DNA of 64,000 nt from Arthrobacter sp. MA-N2 (GCF_000517125.1 NZ_KI912155.1:2902034-2966033); one strand, 5' to 3'. Positions 41,857 to 50,750 are shown, numbered from the stretch's first letter. Notes: generated from the sequence alone by a model not told the origin. Numbers and translations: made by a program.

Positions 41857-41967
41857 TCACCGGAGGGACCCGGCTTTCATCAGGTCGTGGAGTGCTTCCA
41901 TGGTTTCTTCGACCGGGGTTTCGGGGTCGTAGCGGTGGATCTGGTAGAGGTCGATGTAGTCGTGCAG
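41857..41967 (-). pseudogene. Aldo/keto reductase gene fragment
   Basis: The minus strand reads [35 protein letters not shown] and stops. This is the barrel segment that holds the catalytic His of AKRs, cut off before the next strand. Upstream (41968-42010) the likeness ends. The rest of the 416-base gap 41645-42060 shows no gene. Confidence 0.7.
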
Positions 41968-42060
41968 ATGCGGCTGAGCTTCAGGCCTGATGAGCCCAGA
42001 CGTGTGTATTCCATGGTGCTTTCTCCACTGTGATTGATTCGGTGAGTCGAACCCTGCTGG

Positions 42061-43245
42061 TCAGATCTGATGTGTTGTACGGGTGTAGCGGCGCAGGCGC
42101 ATGCGCAGGGCCACGGACACGGCGGCGAAGATCGCTCCGGCGACCGGGATCGAGGCTACGCCGAGGGTCTCGACGGTGAGCCCGCCCAGGGCTGCGCCCA
42201 GGGCGATGCCGAGCTGGATGGCGACGACCGAGAGGCTTGTGACGGTGTCGGGGGCCTCGTGGCCGACGATAAGGACGACCTGCTGATCGAATACCGCCGC
42301 GGCGGAGTATCCGGCTCCCCAGACACTGAGGAGCACGACGGCGGCTGTCAGGTTCACGGGCAGCACCCCCAGGCCCAGAAGGCCTGCGACGATCAGCGTC
42401 GGCGCGGCCAGGAGCCCTGCGAACAGGGCCCGCCGGGGCACGCGTCCGGCCAGGGCTACTCCTGCCAGCCCGGCGATTCCCAGGATGGCGAGCCCGGCGC
42501 CGACCATGCCCCCCAGGCCTGCGTGTTCCAGGAAGGGGGCGATGTAGGTCAGGACGGCGAAGTGGGCCAGCAGCATGACGGCCCAACCGCCGATAATCAG
42601 TCCGACTCCGGGCAGGCGCGCGGCCCGGGCGAGGGAGAGCGGCCGTCTGGTGTCAGGGCTGAGCTGGGGGATCGTGAGGAAGGCCAGCACTGCCAGGGCC
42701 ACGCTCACTCCGGCCAGGATCAGGAACGCGGTGCGCCAGCCCAGTGCCTGGCCGAGCAGGGTGCCCAGCGGAGTGCCGGCTGCCAGGCCCAGGCTGGTGC
42801 CGGCAAAGACGATCGCCATGGCCCGCGGTGCCCGTGCCGGGCTGGTGATCCTCCCGACCATGGGGGCCATGGTGGCCCACAGCAGTCCGTGCGCAACCCC
42901 TGCCAGGGCCCGCCCGGTGATGGCGATCGGCAGGGCAAGGCTGAGGGCGACGAGGATGTTGGCGGCCGCGAAGACGGACAGGATCGCGGCGAACAGCACC
43001 CGGCGCCGGACGCGGATCGTGAGCCGGGTCAGGGGCAGGACGGTAAAGACGATCGCGGCTGCATATACCGAGGTCAGGGAACCGGCCCCGGCGATCCCCG
43101 TGCCAAGGTCCGAGGCGATACGGGTCAGCAGCCCGGAAGGCAACAGCTCGGTGGTGACGCTGGTGAAGCCGCACAGGCTCAAAACCACCAAAGGCAACAA
43201 GGAAGATCGGGTACCCGTGGGCGGGGTGTCTGTGGTGGTCACCAT
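42061..43245 (-). CDS. MFS efflux transporter (DHA1/AraJ-SotB-like)
   Basis: A 394-residue, 12-TM transporter. It has the MFS motif around RLTIRVRRRVLFAAIL and TM5 motif GTSLGLAAGTPLGTLLGQALGWR (motif C of drug:H+ antiporters). Most likely exports a drug or sugar. Start ATG at 43245 chosen because the upstream residues are not family-like. Together with the SDR and MmyB regulator it forms a resistance/redox group. Confidence 0.85.
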   Translation of the reverse strand: MVTTTDTPPTGTRSSLLPLVVLSLCGFTSVTTELLPSGLLTRIASDLGTGIAGAGSLTSVYAAAIVFTVLPLTRLTIRVRRRVLFAAILSVFAAANILVALSLALPIAITGRALAGVAHGLLWATMAPMVGRITSPARAPRAMAIVFAGTSLGLAAGTPLGTLLGQALGWRTAFLILAGVSVALAVLAFLTIPQLSPDTRRPLSLARAARLPGVGLIIGGWAVMLLAHFAVLTYIAPFLEHAGLGGMVGAGLAILGIAGLAGVALAGRVPRRALFAGLLAAPTLIVAGLLGLGVLPVNLTAAVVLLSVWGAGYSAAAVFDQQVVLIVGHEAPDTVTSLSVVAIQLGIALGAALGGLTVETLGVASIPVAGAIFAAVSVALRMRLRRYTRTTHQI

Positions 43246-43334
43246 GGTGGATCCAATCGATGGCTGGGTAAGTCGGGAGCCGATTCGGTGATCGATGCGA
43301 GGTTCAGGGGCGCGAGGCCGGCGGGTGGGCGGTG

Positions 43335-44216
43335 TCAGGCGTCGTCGTGTGCGAGGTTGCTGGAGAGTTCGCGGTGGGCTTCGGCTTGGTCCTGGAGCGC
43401 TTTGGCGCGCTGTTCGAAGGTTTCCACGGCATCCGCCCCGGCGGCGAAGCGCAGCGGCGGCTGCTCCAGTTTGGCCAGTTGAATGAGGGCGTCGGCGAGC
43501 TTGGCAGGGTCCCCGCCCTGCAGGCCGTTCATGGCCTTCCACGCCGTGACGGTCTGTTCGGTGCGCTCGGCGTAGTCGGAAATGGTGGATTCCGCGTAGC
43601 TCGTGGATTCCGGGGTGAGCAGCTCGGTCCGGAAGAATCCCGGTTCCACGAGCATCGTGCGGATTCCGAACGGTGCGATTTCCGGGGCCAGGGATTCCGC
43701 CCAGCCCTCGATGCCGAACTTGGACGCGGCGTAGGCAGTCAGGAACTCTCCGCCAGCGATGCCGGCGGTCGAGGAGATGGTGACGATCAGGCCCGAGCGC
43801 TGGGCCCGCAGGAGCGGCAGGGCCGCGCGGGTGACGTTCATGGGCCCGAACATCGTGGTTTCGATCTGTGCCCGGAAGTCTTCCGGGGTGATTTCTTCGA
43901 AGAATCCGGCGTAGAAATTGCCGGCGTTGTTCACGAGCACGTCGATCCGGCCGAAGCGCGCGACGGCGGCCTGCACGGCCGCTTCCGCCGCGGCGGGGTC
44001 GGTGACGTCCAGCTTCACGGCCAGCAGCTCATCGTTCTCCCCGACGGCCTGGGCGACTTTTTCCGGGTTGCGGCCGGTGGCAACCACCGCGTGGCCGGCG
44101 GCCAGGGCCGCCTTTGCGACGTCGGTCCCCATGCCACGGCCGGCGCCGGTGATGAACCAGACTTTTTTCCCGCTCATGTCTTTGTTCTGCTCTGTACGGG
44201 ATTCCTGTTCAGTCAT
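43335..44216 (-). CDS. SDR-family oxidoreductase
   Basis: A 293-residue SDR with ITGAGRGMGTDVA, NNAGNFYAG, the catalytic ISSTAGIAG and YAASKFGIEGW. Extended C-terminus resembles SDRs that reduce quinones or keto-esters. Its ATG (44216) lies within the 3' end of the MmyB-type gene (overlap eight bases), so they are coupled. The GTG/ATG alternative at 44177 is possible. Confidence 0.85.
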   Translation of the reverse strand: MTEQESRTEQNKDMSGKKVWFITGAGRGMGTDVAKAALAAGHAVVATGRNPEKVAQAVGENDELLAVKLDVTDPAAAEAAVQAAVARFGRIDVLVNNAGNFYAGFFEEITPEDFRAQIETTMFGPMNVTRAALPLLRAQRSGLIVTISSTAGIAGGEFLTAYAASKFGIEGWAESLAPEIAPFGIRTMLVEPGFFRTELLTPESTSYAESTISDYAERTEQTVTAWKAMNGLQGGDPAKLADALIQLAKLEQPPLRFAAGADAVETFEQRAKALQDQAEAHRELSSNLAHDDA

Positions 44217-45120
44217 GGTTCTGTCTTTTCTGGGTTGCGACGGTCGTTTCGGAAGGCGAGGCCGCCCAGCTGGCAAGGAAGGCCAGCGCGTTCTCGGACG
44301 CGGATCCGGGCTCCGCTGTGAAGGTGAACAGGGTCTGCCCCTCATCGCCGGGAAGGTCCAGGGTCTCGAACTGCAGGGACAAGTCGCCGGCGACCGGGTG
44401 GTGGAATCGTTTGGTCCCCATGGTGTGGATCCGTACGTCGTGCCCGGTCCACAATGCGGCGAACAGCGCGCTGCGCGTGGTGAGCTCCCCGATCAGCTCG
44501 TTCAGCGCCCGGTCGTCGGGGTTCCGCCCCGATTCCAGGCGCAGCATGGCGACGGCGGTGGCCGCGACCGCGGGCCAGTCGGGGTAGAAGTCACCCGCGC
44601 CCGGATCAAGGAAAAGATAGCGCGCCTGATTCGGCAGCCTGTCCGGGGTCCCTGGTCCCGACGGTCCGGCGAAGTTGAACACCGGCCCGTACAGCGCCCG
44701 GCCCAGCGGGTTCGCGGCCAGCACGTCCGAACGTCCGTCCTGGACGATGGCGACCGCTGCGGTCATCCCGTCCAGCAGACGCAGCACCCCGGGACGGACC
44801 CTCTGCTGTGGTGGCCGCCGTTGCCGAGGCGACGGCGCATTGGCCGTCCTAGCCAGATCCATAAGGTGCGCCCGCTCGGCCTCGTCCAACTGAAGGGCAG
44901 ACGCAACGGCCTCGAGCACAGCGTCAGAGACCCCGCGGATACTGCCGCGCTCCAGGCGGGTGTAGTAATCCGTGCTCACCCCCGCGAGCTGCGCCACTTC
45001 CTCACGGCGGAGCCCGGGAACACGCCGCAGCTTCCCATAGAGGGGAACGCCTGCTTGCTCCGGGCTGATCTTCGCCCGACGCGAGATCAGGAACTCACGG
45101 ATTTCGTCTCTTCTGTCCAC
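44209..45120 (-). CDS. Helix-turn-helix regulator with MmyB-like ligand-binding domain
   Basis: A 303-residue regulator. HTH at 30-65 (GLRREEVAQLAGVSTDYYTRLERG). The C-terminal domain about 100-270 has the MmyB pattern (VLAANPLGRALYGPVF, RYLFLDPGAGDFYPDW, RIHTMGTKRFHHPVAGDLSLQFETLDLP), a PAS-like domain that binds fatty acids or flavin-like ligands in homologues. Start GTG 45120 is chosen because VDRRDEIREFL is the usual beginning. It likely controls the adjacent SDR and MFS. A paralogue is at 59465. Confidence 0.85.
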   Translation of the reverse strand: MDRRDEIREFLISRRAKISPEQAGVPLYGKLRRVPGLRREEVAQLAGVSTDYYTRLERGSIRGVSDAVLEAVASALQLDEAERAHLMDLARTANAPSPRQRRPPQQRVRPGVLRLLDGMTAAVAIVQDGRSDVLAANPLGRALYGPVFNFAGPSGPGTPDRLPNQARYLFLDPGAGDFYPDWPAVAATAVAMLRLESGRNPDDRALNELIGELTTRSALFAALWTGHDVRIHTMGTKRFHHPVAGDLSLQFETLDLPGDEGQTLFTFTAEPGSASENALAFLASWAASPSETTVATQKRQNHD

Positions 45121-45260
45121 ACCCACCACGCTACGCAGCCCCGGCGGCCGGTGGCAGTGTCCATCAGACACCCCCAAACCGGGCCGGAGAAGTCAGCCTT
45201 CCTACGGCTGGAGGAAGGGACACGGAACCCGGCACGGCATCCGCAAGGCCCTCCATAACA

Positions 45261-46328
45261 TCAATGTGCCGCGGACGCGGGCTGCTCCTGGAAGGCCGGA
45301 ATGACGTGTTCGATGAAGAGTTCCAGGGAGCGTTTCTTCTCCTCGTGGCTCAGGCTGTTGTCGGACCAGATGCTGAACTCGTCGACGCCGAGTGCCTCGT
45401 AGTGGCGGATGCGCTCGATGATCTCGTCAGGCGTCCCGATCATCGCGGTCTTGTGGAGGGATTCCGGGGTGAACTCCGGGCGGTCGGCGAACTTCTCGGC
45501 TGGGCTCGGCTCAAGGAAGCCGTTCTTTGGAGTGGTTTTGTTTCCGAACCAGGCATCAAACGTCCTGTAGAACTTCTGGATGCCTTCGGCAGGGCGCCGC
45601 CATCCCTCGGGTTTGTCTGCTGGGTGGACATGGGTGTGGCGGAGCACCATGAGGTCCGGGCGGGGGATTCCGGGGTTGTGTTCCACCGCGGTGTTGAACT
45701 TGTCAGCAAGGTCTTCGACCTCTTCGTCGCCCTTCATAAGGGGAGTGACCATCACGTTGCAGCCGTTTGCGACTGCGAACTCGTGAGAGGAGATGTCGCG
45801 GGCGGCGATCCACATGGGCGGTGTCGGCTTTTGAACGGGCTTGGGGACACTCGTCGAGGTCGGGAACTGCCAGATCTCGCCGTCGTGGGCGTAGTCGCCT
45901 TCCCAGAGCGCGCGCACGGCCGGGACCAGTTCGCGCAGGTGCTTGCCGCCGTCGACTGCTGACATGCCGCCCATGAGGCGGTCGAACTCGAACTGGTAAG
46001 CGCCGCGTGCCAGTCCCACTTCCATCCGGCCATTGCTGATGACGTCCAGGAGCGCCGTCTCGCCGGCTACGCGCAGCGGGTTCCAGAAGGGCGCGATGAT
46101 CGTTCCGGCGCCCAGGCGGATGCGCGAGGTGCGCGCGGCCAAGTATGCAAGCTGGGGCATGGGACTGGGCGAGATGGTGTACTCCATCGAATGATGCTCA
46201 CCAATCCAGATGGTGCTGAAACCTCCGGCCTCCGCGATGAGGGCGAGTTCTGTCAGGTTCTCGAAGCATTCTTGGTGTGAGACGGTCTCGTCCCAGCGCT
46301 CCATATGGGCGAAGAGGGAAAAGCGCAT
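45261..46328 (-). CDS. LLM-class flavin-dependent monooxygenase
   Basis: A 355-residue luciferase-like TIM barrel enzyme. It shows MRFSLFAHMERWDETVSHQ, AGGFSTIWIGEHHSMEYTISPSP, RIRLGAGTIIAPFWNPLRVAGE and the region with GRMEVGLARGAYQFEF. Such enzymes use reduced FMN and oxygen to oxidise and open rings or cleave C-N and C-S bonds (RutA, NtaA, bacterial luciferase). The start is the ATG 46328, whose first base overlaps the 4-OT stop. Being last in an arm with a tautomerase, aldehyde dehydrogenase and hydrolase, it is probably the first chemical step on the substrate. Confidence 0.88.
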   Translation of the reverse strand: MRFSLFAHMERWDETVSHQECFENLTELALIAEAGGFSTIWIGEHHSMEYTISPSPMPQLAYLAARTSRIRLGAGTIIAPFWNPLRVAGETALLDVISNGRMEVGLARGAYQFEFDRLMGGMSAVDGGKHLRELVPAVRALWEGDYAHDGEIWQFPTSTSVPKPVQKPTPPMWIAARDISSHEFAVANGCNVMVTPLMKGDEEVEDLADKFNTAVEHNPGIPRPDLMVLRHTHVHPADKPEGWRRPAEGIQKFYRTFDAWFGNKTTPKNGFLEPSPAEKFADRPEFTPESLHKTAMIGTPDEIIERIRHYEALGVDEFSIWSDNSLSHEEKKRSLELFIEHVIPAFQEQPASAAH

Positions 46329-46585
46329 TAGTGACTCCTTTGTTCTGGCGCGGTGTTCGCCGACACGTGCTGGATGGGTGCCGCTTCCTGGGCGACTGCG
46401 TTGCGTTCGGCGATGGTCTGGTTGCCGCGGGACCAGTGTTCGTGTTCGATTTCGCGGATGATGACAGTGGTGTTTTCGGGTAACGCGCCCACTGAGCGTT
46501 CGGCGGCGCGGTGAAGCTCAGCGATGAGCGCGCGGAGCTGCTCGGGGGTCCGGCCCCGGGCGATGGAGACTTCGATAAGAGGCAT
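46328..46585 (-). CDS. 4-oxalocrotonate tautomerase-like protein
   Basis: An 85-residue member of the tautomerase superfamily with Met-Pro start (Pro1 is the base after Met removal) and MPLIEVSIARGRTPEQLRAL. In the 4-OT family Arg11 corresponds to the Arg in IARGR. The tail from 55 is longer than the 62-residue form. It would shift an enol/imine between forms, or hydrolyse a vinyl-type product. Located between ALDH and the LLM enzyme with nearly no gap. Confidence 0.85.
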   Translation of the reverse strand: MPLIEVSIARGRTPEQLRALIAELHRAAERSVGALPENTTVIIREIEHEHWSRGNQTIAERNAVAQEAAPIQHVSANTAPEQRSH

Positions 46586-46587
46586 GG

Positions 46588-48075
46588 TTAGCTCCTCATG
46601 ATGAAAGGGTCGGCAATGGGGGATTCGTCGGTGTTGATCCAGACGCTCTTGAGCCTGGTGTATTCCCGGATGCTCTCCATGCCGTGTTCTACGCCGACTC
46701 CGCTGGTCTTGAAGCCTTCCCGGGGTGATTGGGGAGACATGGTCCGGTAAGTGTTGACCCAGATGGTGCCTGCTTCCAGGCGGCTGGCCATCCGGTGGGC
46801 CCTGGCCAGGTTGGTGGTCCAGACACCCGCTGCCAGTCCGTAGCTGGTGTCGTTTGCCAGCCGGAGCACTTCTTCCTCGGTTTCGAATGGCATGATGGCT
46901 GCGACGGGGCCGAAGATCTCCTCCCTGACCACGCGCATGGAATTGTCGACGTCGGTGAGGACGGTGGGTTCGAAGAAGTAGCCGCCGAGGCCGATGGTGG
47001 GCCGGCCGCCGCCGGTGAGGACGGTGGCGCCTTCGGATACGCCGAGATCGACGTAGCTGGCGACCTTGTCGCGCTGATCCTTGAAGGCGAGCGGCCCGAG
47101 CTCGGTAGCGTCGAGGAGCGGATCTCCGATGACGATGCTGCGGGCCCGGTTGGCGACCCGCTCCAGCAGTTCGTCATAGACGGCCTTGTGGGCGAACACG
47201 CGGCTGCCGGCGATGCACGTCTGACCGGCCGCGGCGAAGATGCCGGCCACCACCCCCACGGAAGCATTGGCGACGTCGGCATCGGCGAAGACAATGTTCG
47301 GGGACTTGCCGCCCAGTTCGAGGGTCGAGCCGATGAAGCGGGACGCGGTAGCGGAGGCAATGCGGGCGCCCGTGGCGGTGCTGCCGGTGAACGAGATTTT
47401 GGCCAGGCGGCGGTCATCGACCAGGGCCGCACCGGCTTCTGCTCCGAAGCCGGTGACCACGTTGATGACACCCGGCGGGAACCCGGCTTCGTCGGCCAGA
47501 GCGGCCAAGCGCAACACGGTGGCGGAGGTGTACTCGGAGGGTTTGATGACGATGGTGTTGCCGCTCGCAAGGGCGGGGGCGAGTTTGCTGGTGGTCAGCG
47601 TGAGGGGAGAGTTCCACGGGGTGATGGCACCCACGACGCCGAGGGGTTCCCGGAGGGTGTAGTTCAGCATCGCCTTGCTGGAGCCCGGGATGGTGTCGCC
47701 CTGTATCTTGTCAGCCAGCCCGGCATAGTAGTAGTAATACTCGGGCATCGCGGCGAGCTGGGCGCGCATTTCCCGCAGGAGCTTGCCGTTGTCTTCGGTT
47801 TCCATCCGGGCTAGTTCGTCTCCGTATTCGCCTACGAGGTCGCCCAAGCGGCGGAGCAAGTGCCCGCGCTTTGTCTGGCTGAGGTCCCGCCATGCGGGGT
47901 TTTCGAAGGCGGCCGCCGCGGCAGATACCGCCCGCTCGACGTCGGCTTCGTTGCCCCGTGCGGCACGGTAGAGCACGTCCAGCGTCGCCGGGTTGGTGCT
48001 GTCAAAGTACTCCCCGGACGACGGCGGAACCCACTCTCCGTTGATGAAGTGCTCGTAGCGGCGTTCAGTGGACAT
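46588..48075 (-). CDS. NAD(P)+-dependent aldehyde dehydrogenase
   Basis: A 495-residue ALDH. GNTIVIKPSE with the cofactor Lys, FTGSTATGARIA, LELGGKSPN (base Glu) and GQTCIAGSR (nucleophile Cys) are all present, so it is catalytically complete. It resembles 5-carboxymethyl-2-hydroxymuconate semialdehyde or betaine/succinate semialdehyde dehydrogenases. In a ring-opening pathway it would oxidise a semialdehyde formed after C-N cleavage to the acid. Confidence 0.9.
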   Translation of the reverse strand: MSTERRYEHFINGEWVPPSSGEYFDSTNPATLDVLYRAARGNEADVERAVSAAAAAFENPAWRDLSQTKRGHLLRRLGDLVGEYGDELARMETEDNGKLLREMRAQLAAMPEYYYYYAGLADKIQGDTIPGSSKAMLNYTLREPLGVVGAITPWNSPLTLTTSKLAPALASGNTIVIKPSEYTSATVLRLAALADEAGFPPGVINVVTGFGAEAGAALVDDRRLAKISFTGSTATGARIASATASRFIGSTLELGGKSPNIVFADADVANASVGVVAGIFAAAGQTCIAGSRVFAHKAVYDELLERVANRARSIVIGDPLLDATELGPLAFKDQRDKVASYVDLGVSEGATVLTGGGRPTIGLGGYFFEPTVLTDVDNSMRVVREEIFGPVAAIMPFETEEEVLRLANDTSYGLAAGVWTTNLARAHRMASRLEAGTIWVNTYRTMSPQSPREGFKTSGVGVEHGMESIREYTRLKSVWINTDESPIADPFIMRS

Positions 48076-48814
48076 GCGAATGCTCCTTGATGAAGGCGGT
48101 GAGGGTGTCGGCGAGTTCTTGGGGACGTTCCACCGGCATCATGTGGCGGGCCCCGCTGATGACGGAGTAAGTACAGCCGGGGATGGCCGCGGCCAGTCGG
48201 GCGCTCATCTCCGGCGTCGACCCGGGGTCCAGCCCACCGGTCACGGCATGGGAGGGAACGGTGATCCGGGGGAGTTCGGGCGCGATCTCCGCGTCTGCCG
48301 TGGCGAACACGCGGTAGCAGGCCAGGAAGGATTGCGGGTCGTTGCGAAGCAGGACTTCCCGCGTCGCCTCGACCAACTCCGCTGGCACCGCAGAGCCTTC
48401 CGGATACCAGCGGCGGATCGACGCCTCCACCGTTGCCGGGAAGTCCGCTTCCGCTGCGGCCAGACGCATCATCACCGCAGCGTGTTCTTCCGGCGTCCGG
48501 TCGCACACCGAGCCGACGGAAACGAGGGAGGCAACGAGGTCTGGCCGGAACCGGGCCAGATGCTGCGCTACCAGGGCGCCCAGCGAGAACCCGACAAGAT
48601 GTGTGCCCCGGTCCAGGCGGTCCGCGACGTCTGTTGCGAGCTCGGCAAGGGTGACGCCTTCGGGGGCTTTCTCCCGGCGACCGTGGCCCAGGAGTTCGAG
48701 GATCTGGACGTCGTATTCCGGTTCGAGGAACTCACGCAGGGGTCCCCACATCGAGCCATCGAGGCCGACGCCGTGGATCAGGGCTATGCGGGCGCGGGTC
48801 ACGACGGCGGTCAC
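48065..48814 (-). CDS. Alpha/beta-hydrolase
   Basis: A 249-residue hydrolase with IALIHGVGLDGSMW (oxyanion), LVGFSLGALVAQHLA (nucleophile Ser in GFSLG), and the late His in ISGARHMMPVERP; the acid is likely in TGGLDPGSTPEM. The RutD and 3-oxoadipate enol-lactonase groups share this plan. The GTG start follows the DUF1185 stop directly, and the stop overlaps the ALDH start by 11 bases. It probably hydrolyses an amide, ester or carbamate product of the monooxygenase. Confidence 0.85.
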   Translation of the reverse strand: MTAVVTRARIALIHGVGLDGSMWGPLREFLEPEYDVQILELLGHGRREKAPEGVTLAELATDVADRLDRGTHLVGFSLGALVAQHLARFRPDLVASLVSVGSVCDRTPEEHAAVMMRLAAAEADFPATVEASIRRWYPEGSAVPAELVEATREVLLRNDPQSFLACYRVFATADAEIAPELPRITVPSHAVTGGLDPGSTPEMSARLAAAIPGCTYSVISGARHMMPVERPQELADTLTAFIKEHSHVH

Positions 48815-49369
48815 CTACTTCGATTCGGTGGCGAACGCCGCGAGTCGTTGCTGAGGGCGTCCCTGGGCGGCGGCGGCAAGGGCGATCACGATCTCATCGG
48901 CGTGCGGTGCGTCATTGATGCGGACCTCGATGCTCTGGTGGTGGGAGCGGATGGTCGCGTCCGTGATGTGTTTGAGCGGAATGTCGAACACGACTCCCGC
49001 CGGTCCGCGCTTTTCCACGGCCGGCAATAGCGTGGTGGCATTGGCCGCGTCACGGAAGTGGTTTCCGAAGGCAAGGGTGTGGATGAGGCCGGAGCCGTGT
49101 TCGATTTCACCGTTCAGGCCGACGATGGCGGCCTTGCCGTACGCTTCGGCGGGGGCGCCGAGCGCTTCGAGCACGCGGGGGGCGAGCAGGGCGCCGATGT
49201 CCGAGGCGTTGGCATCGATTCCTGCAGAGAGGTCCTCGACGAAGCCTTGGCCGGCCCATGGGTTTTTGACAATGGCTGCGACGACGGCGACACGCGCGGA
49301 GGGTGCGACCTCCCGCCCGCCTTCGATGAGTACGTCTTCGGTGAAGGTGACGATCTTGCGGATGCTCAT
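48815..49369 (-). CDS. DUF1185 / amino acid synthesis family protein, second copy
   Basis: A 184-residue protein of Pfam PF06684. The family motif GKAAIVGLNGEIEHGSGLIHTLAFGNHFRDA is seen at about 78-108, and the chain begins with IRKIVTFTEDVLIEGG. It is shorter than the first copy and about one third identical to it by eye. Published structures of the family show a chorismate mutase-like trimer; the reaction is not established. It starts inside the stop of the first copy (ATGA), so the two are made in equal amounts and might form mixed trimers. Confidence 0.85.
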   Translation of the reverse strand: MSIRKIVTFTEDVLIEGGREVAPSARVAVVAAIVKNPWAGQGFVEDLSAGIDANASDIGALLAPRVLEALGAPAEAYGKAAIVGLNGEIEHGSGLIHTLAFGNHFRDAANATTLLPAVEKRGPAGVVFDIPLKHITDATIRSHHQSIEVRINDAPHADEIVIALAAAAQGRPQQRLAAFATESK

Positions 49370-49977
49370 GAAATCAATTCTCCTAGTGTGTCTGCTTTAA
49401 CGACCGGGTCCGTGAGGCGGTCTCCGATACGCGAATGGGGCCGCGGCCCGGTGGATGCGCCAAGGACGACGACGATCTCGCCTGGCCGGGGCGCGTCACC
49501 GATGCGCGTGGTGATGGTCTGGTAGTGCGTGCGGGTTGCCGCAGCGTTTTTGTGCCACAACGGCACCACGAGGGTGCTGCCGGCGTCGGCCCTGTCATCC
49601 GCGAAGCAGATGATTGATTCGCCGTCGAAATACTCACGGACCAAGTTGCCGAAGAACGGGGTGTGGATGAGGGCTGCGCCGTGTTCGATTTCGCCGCCCG
49701 TGCCTACTATCGCTGCCTTGCCGAAGGCCTGGATGGCGTCCACGCCGCCTAGCTCCGCGCTCAGGACGTCCGTCAGCTTCCGCGCGAGGACCGGTGCAAG
49801 CTGGACGACTTCCGACGACAGGTCATCGCTCGCCTTCCCGCCAAGCCAAGGATTGGCGACGACGGCGGCGGCTGTCGCGCGGATGGCAGGCACCGCCGGG
49901 GCAGATCCGTTTTCGAGCAGGATTTCCTCGCTGTAATAGACGATCTTGCGGATACCGAAGCCTTGGTCGTTCATCAT
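49366..49977 (-). CDS. DUF1185 / amino acid synthesis family protein, first copy
   Basis: A 203-residue protein of PF06684. IRKIVYYSEEILLENG, then NPWLGGKASDDLSSEV, the core GKAAIVGTGGEIEHGAALIHTPFFGNLVREYFDGES, and PLWHKNAAATRTHYQT. GAGGA precedes the ATG at 49977 by five bases. It is the first gene of the leftward arm after the GntR regulator. In N-heterocycle catabolic gene sets such proteins occur in pairs. Function not established; may have the RutC-like job of clearing a reactive acylate/peracid. Confidence 0.85.
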   Translation of the reverse strand: MMNDQGFGIRKIVYYSEEILLENGSAPAVPAIRATAAAVVANPWLGGKASDDLSSEVVQLAPVLARKLTDVLSAELGGVDAIQAFGKAAIVGTGGEIEHGAALIHTPFFGNLVREYFDGESIICFADDRADAGSTLVVPLWHKNAAATRTHYQTITTRIGDAPRPGEIVVVLGASTGPRPHSRIGDRLTDPVVKADTLGELIS

Positions 49978-50042
49978 TGGGTCCTCGCCAGGCAGGGCTG
50001 AAAAATCGAAAAGCGCATGGCTTCCTCTCGTGTTGTCGTTTG

Positions 50043-50711
50043 TTAGTTCCGGAGTTCCAACGCCGGTTCGGTAATCAAGGCTTCACGGGACGTCGCGTAG
50101 ACGTGGTTCCGCATCGCGGATTCCGCGCCGAAGGGGTCCTTGTTCTCGATCATTTCGAGGACTGCATGGTGCTCGCGGGTGGACGCGGCGATCCGGCCGG
50201 GGTGCTCGACGGTGCGCACCACAAGCCGCTGGTACGCCAGCTGGTTCATGAGCCGTTCATAGTGTTCGTAAAGCTTGAAGTTGTCCGAGCCGCGGACAAT
50301 CGTCCAATGGAATTCGTGGACGAGCCGGGCATAGGCCTCCTTGTCCCCTGTGAGGACTGCCTCGTCGGAGTCCCGGAGGTTCCGGCGGAGCACCGAAAGT
50401 TCGGAGACATCCCCGCGCCGGGCGAGCAGCGATGCAGCCAGGCCCTCCAAGGATTCCTTGAGTTGGAAGAGCTCGACGATCTCCCGGCGGGTGGGCTCCC
50501 GCACGAAGGTGCCGACCTTCGGACGAATTTCCACCAGCCCTTCTTGCTGGAGCTGTTTGAGGGCCTCGCGAACAGGGGTGCGGCTGACCTCGAATTCCTG
50601 GGCGAGATAAGCCTCGGGCAGAAGTGCGCCCGGAGGGAACTCGCCTCCCAGGACGAGTCGCCGGATCCTCTCGAGGAGGCCTTCCTGCTCGACAGTTTCC
50701 GTGGTGACCAT
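50043..50711 (-). CDS. GntR-family (FCD/FadR-type) regulator
   Basis: A 222-residue repressor. The winged HTH at about 12-70 reads LPEAYLAQEFEVSRTPVREALKQLQQEGLVEIRPKVGTFV, and the all-helical FCD domain (about 85-210) holds ligand and metal His residues: ARLVHEFHWTIVRGSDN and HHAVLEMIENKDPFGAESAMRNH. The start at 50711 has GAGG six bases upstream; the ATG at 50747 would place the palindromes inside the gene. It stands in the middle of two divergent arms, and the palindromes 50720-50750 lie just upstream, so it probably represses both arms and itself until the substrate or an acid intermediate appears. Confidence 0.88.
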   Translation of the reverse strand: MVTTETVEQEGLLERIRRLVLGGEFPPGALLPEAYLAQEFEVSRTPVREALKQLQQEGLVEIRPKVGTFVREPTRREIVELFQLKESLEGLAASLLARRGDVSELSVLRRNLRDSDEAVLTGDKEAYARLVHEFHWTIVRGSDNFKLYEHYERLMNQLAYQRLVVRTVEHPGRIAASTREHHAVLEMIENKDPFGAESAMRNHVYATSREALITEPALELRN

Positions 50712-50719
50712 CAGATCCT

Positions 50720-50750
50720 CTTGCATGCAAGCCAGCTTATGATGCATGCA
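50720..50750. promoter_or_regulatory. Paired palindromes upstream of the GntR gene
   Basis: CTTGCATGCAAG at 50720-50731 is a perfect 12-base palindrome; TGCATGCA at 50743-50750 is a second. The two centres are about two turns apart (21 bases). FCD-type GntR proteins bind such short A/T and G/C symmetric sites. They sit between the GntR start at 50711 and the start of the rightward arm at 50867. Confidence 0.6.

Noticed and set aside
42070..43482. Long plus-strand open frame rich in Gly/Gln/Asp
   Set aside because: It is the antisense shadow of the MFS gene at 42061-43245; its composition is that of GC-rich antisense frames and no family fits.
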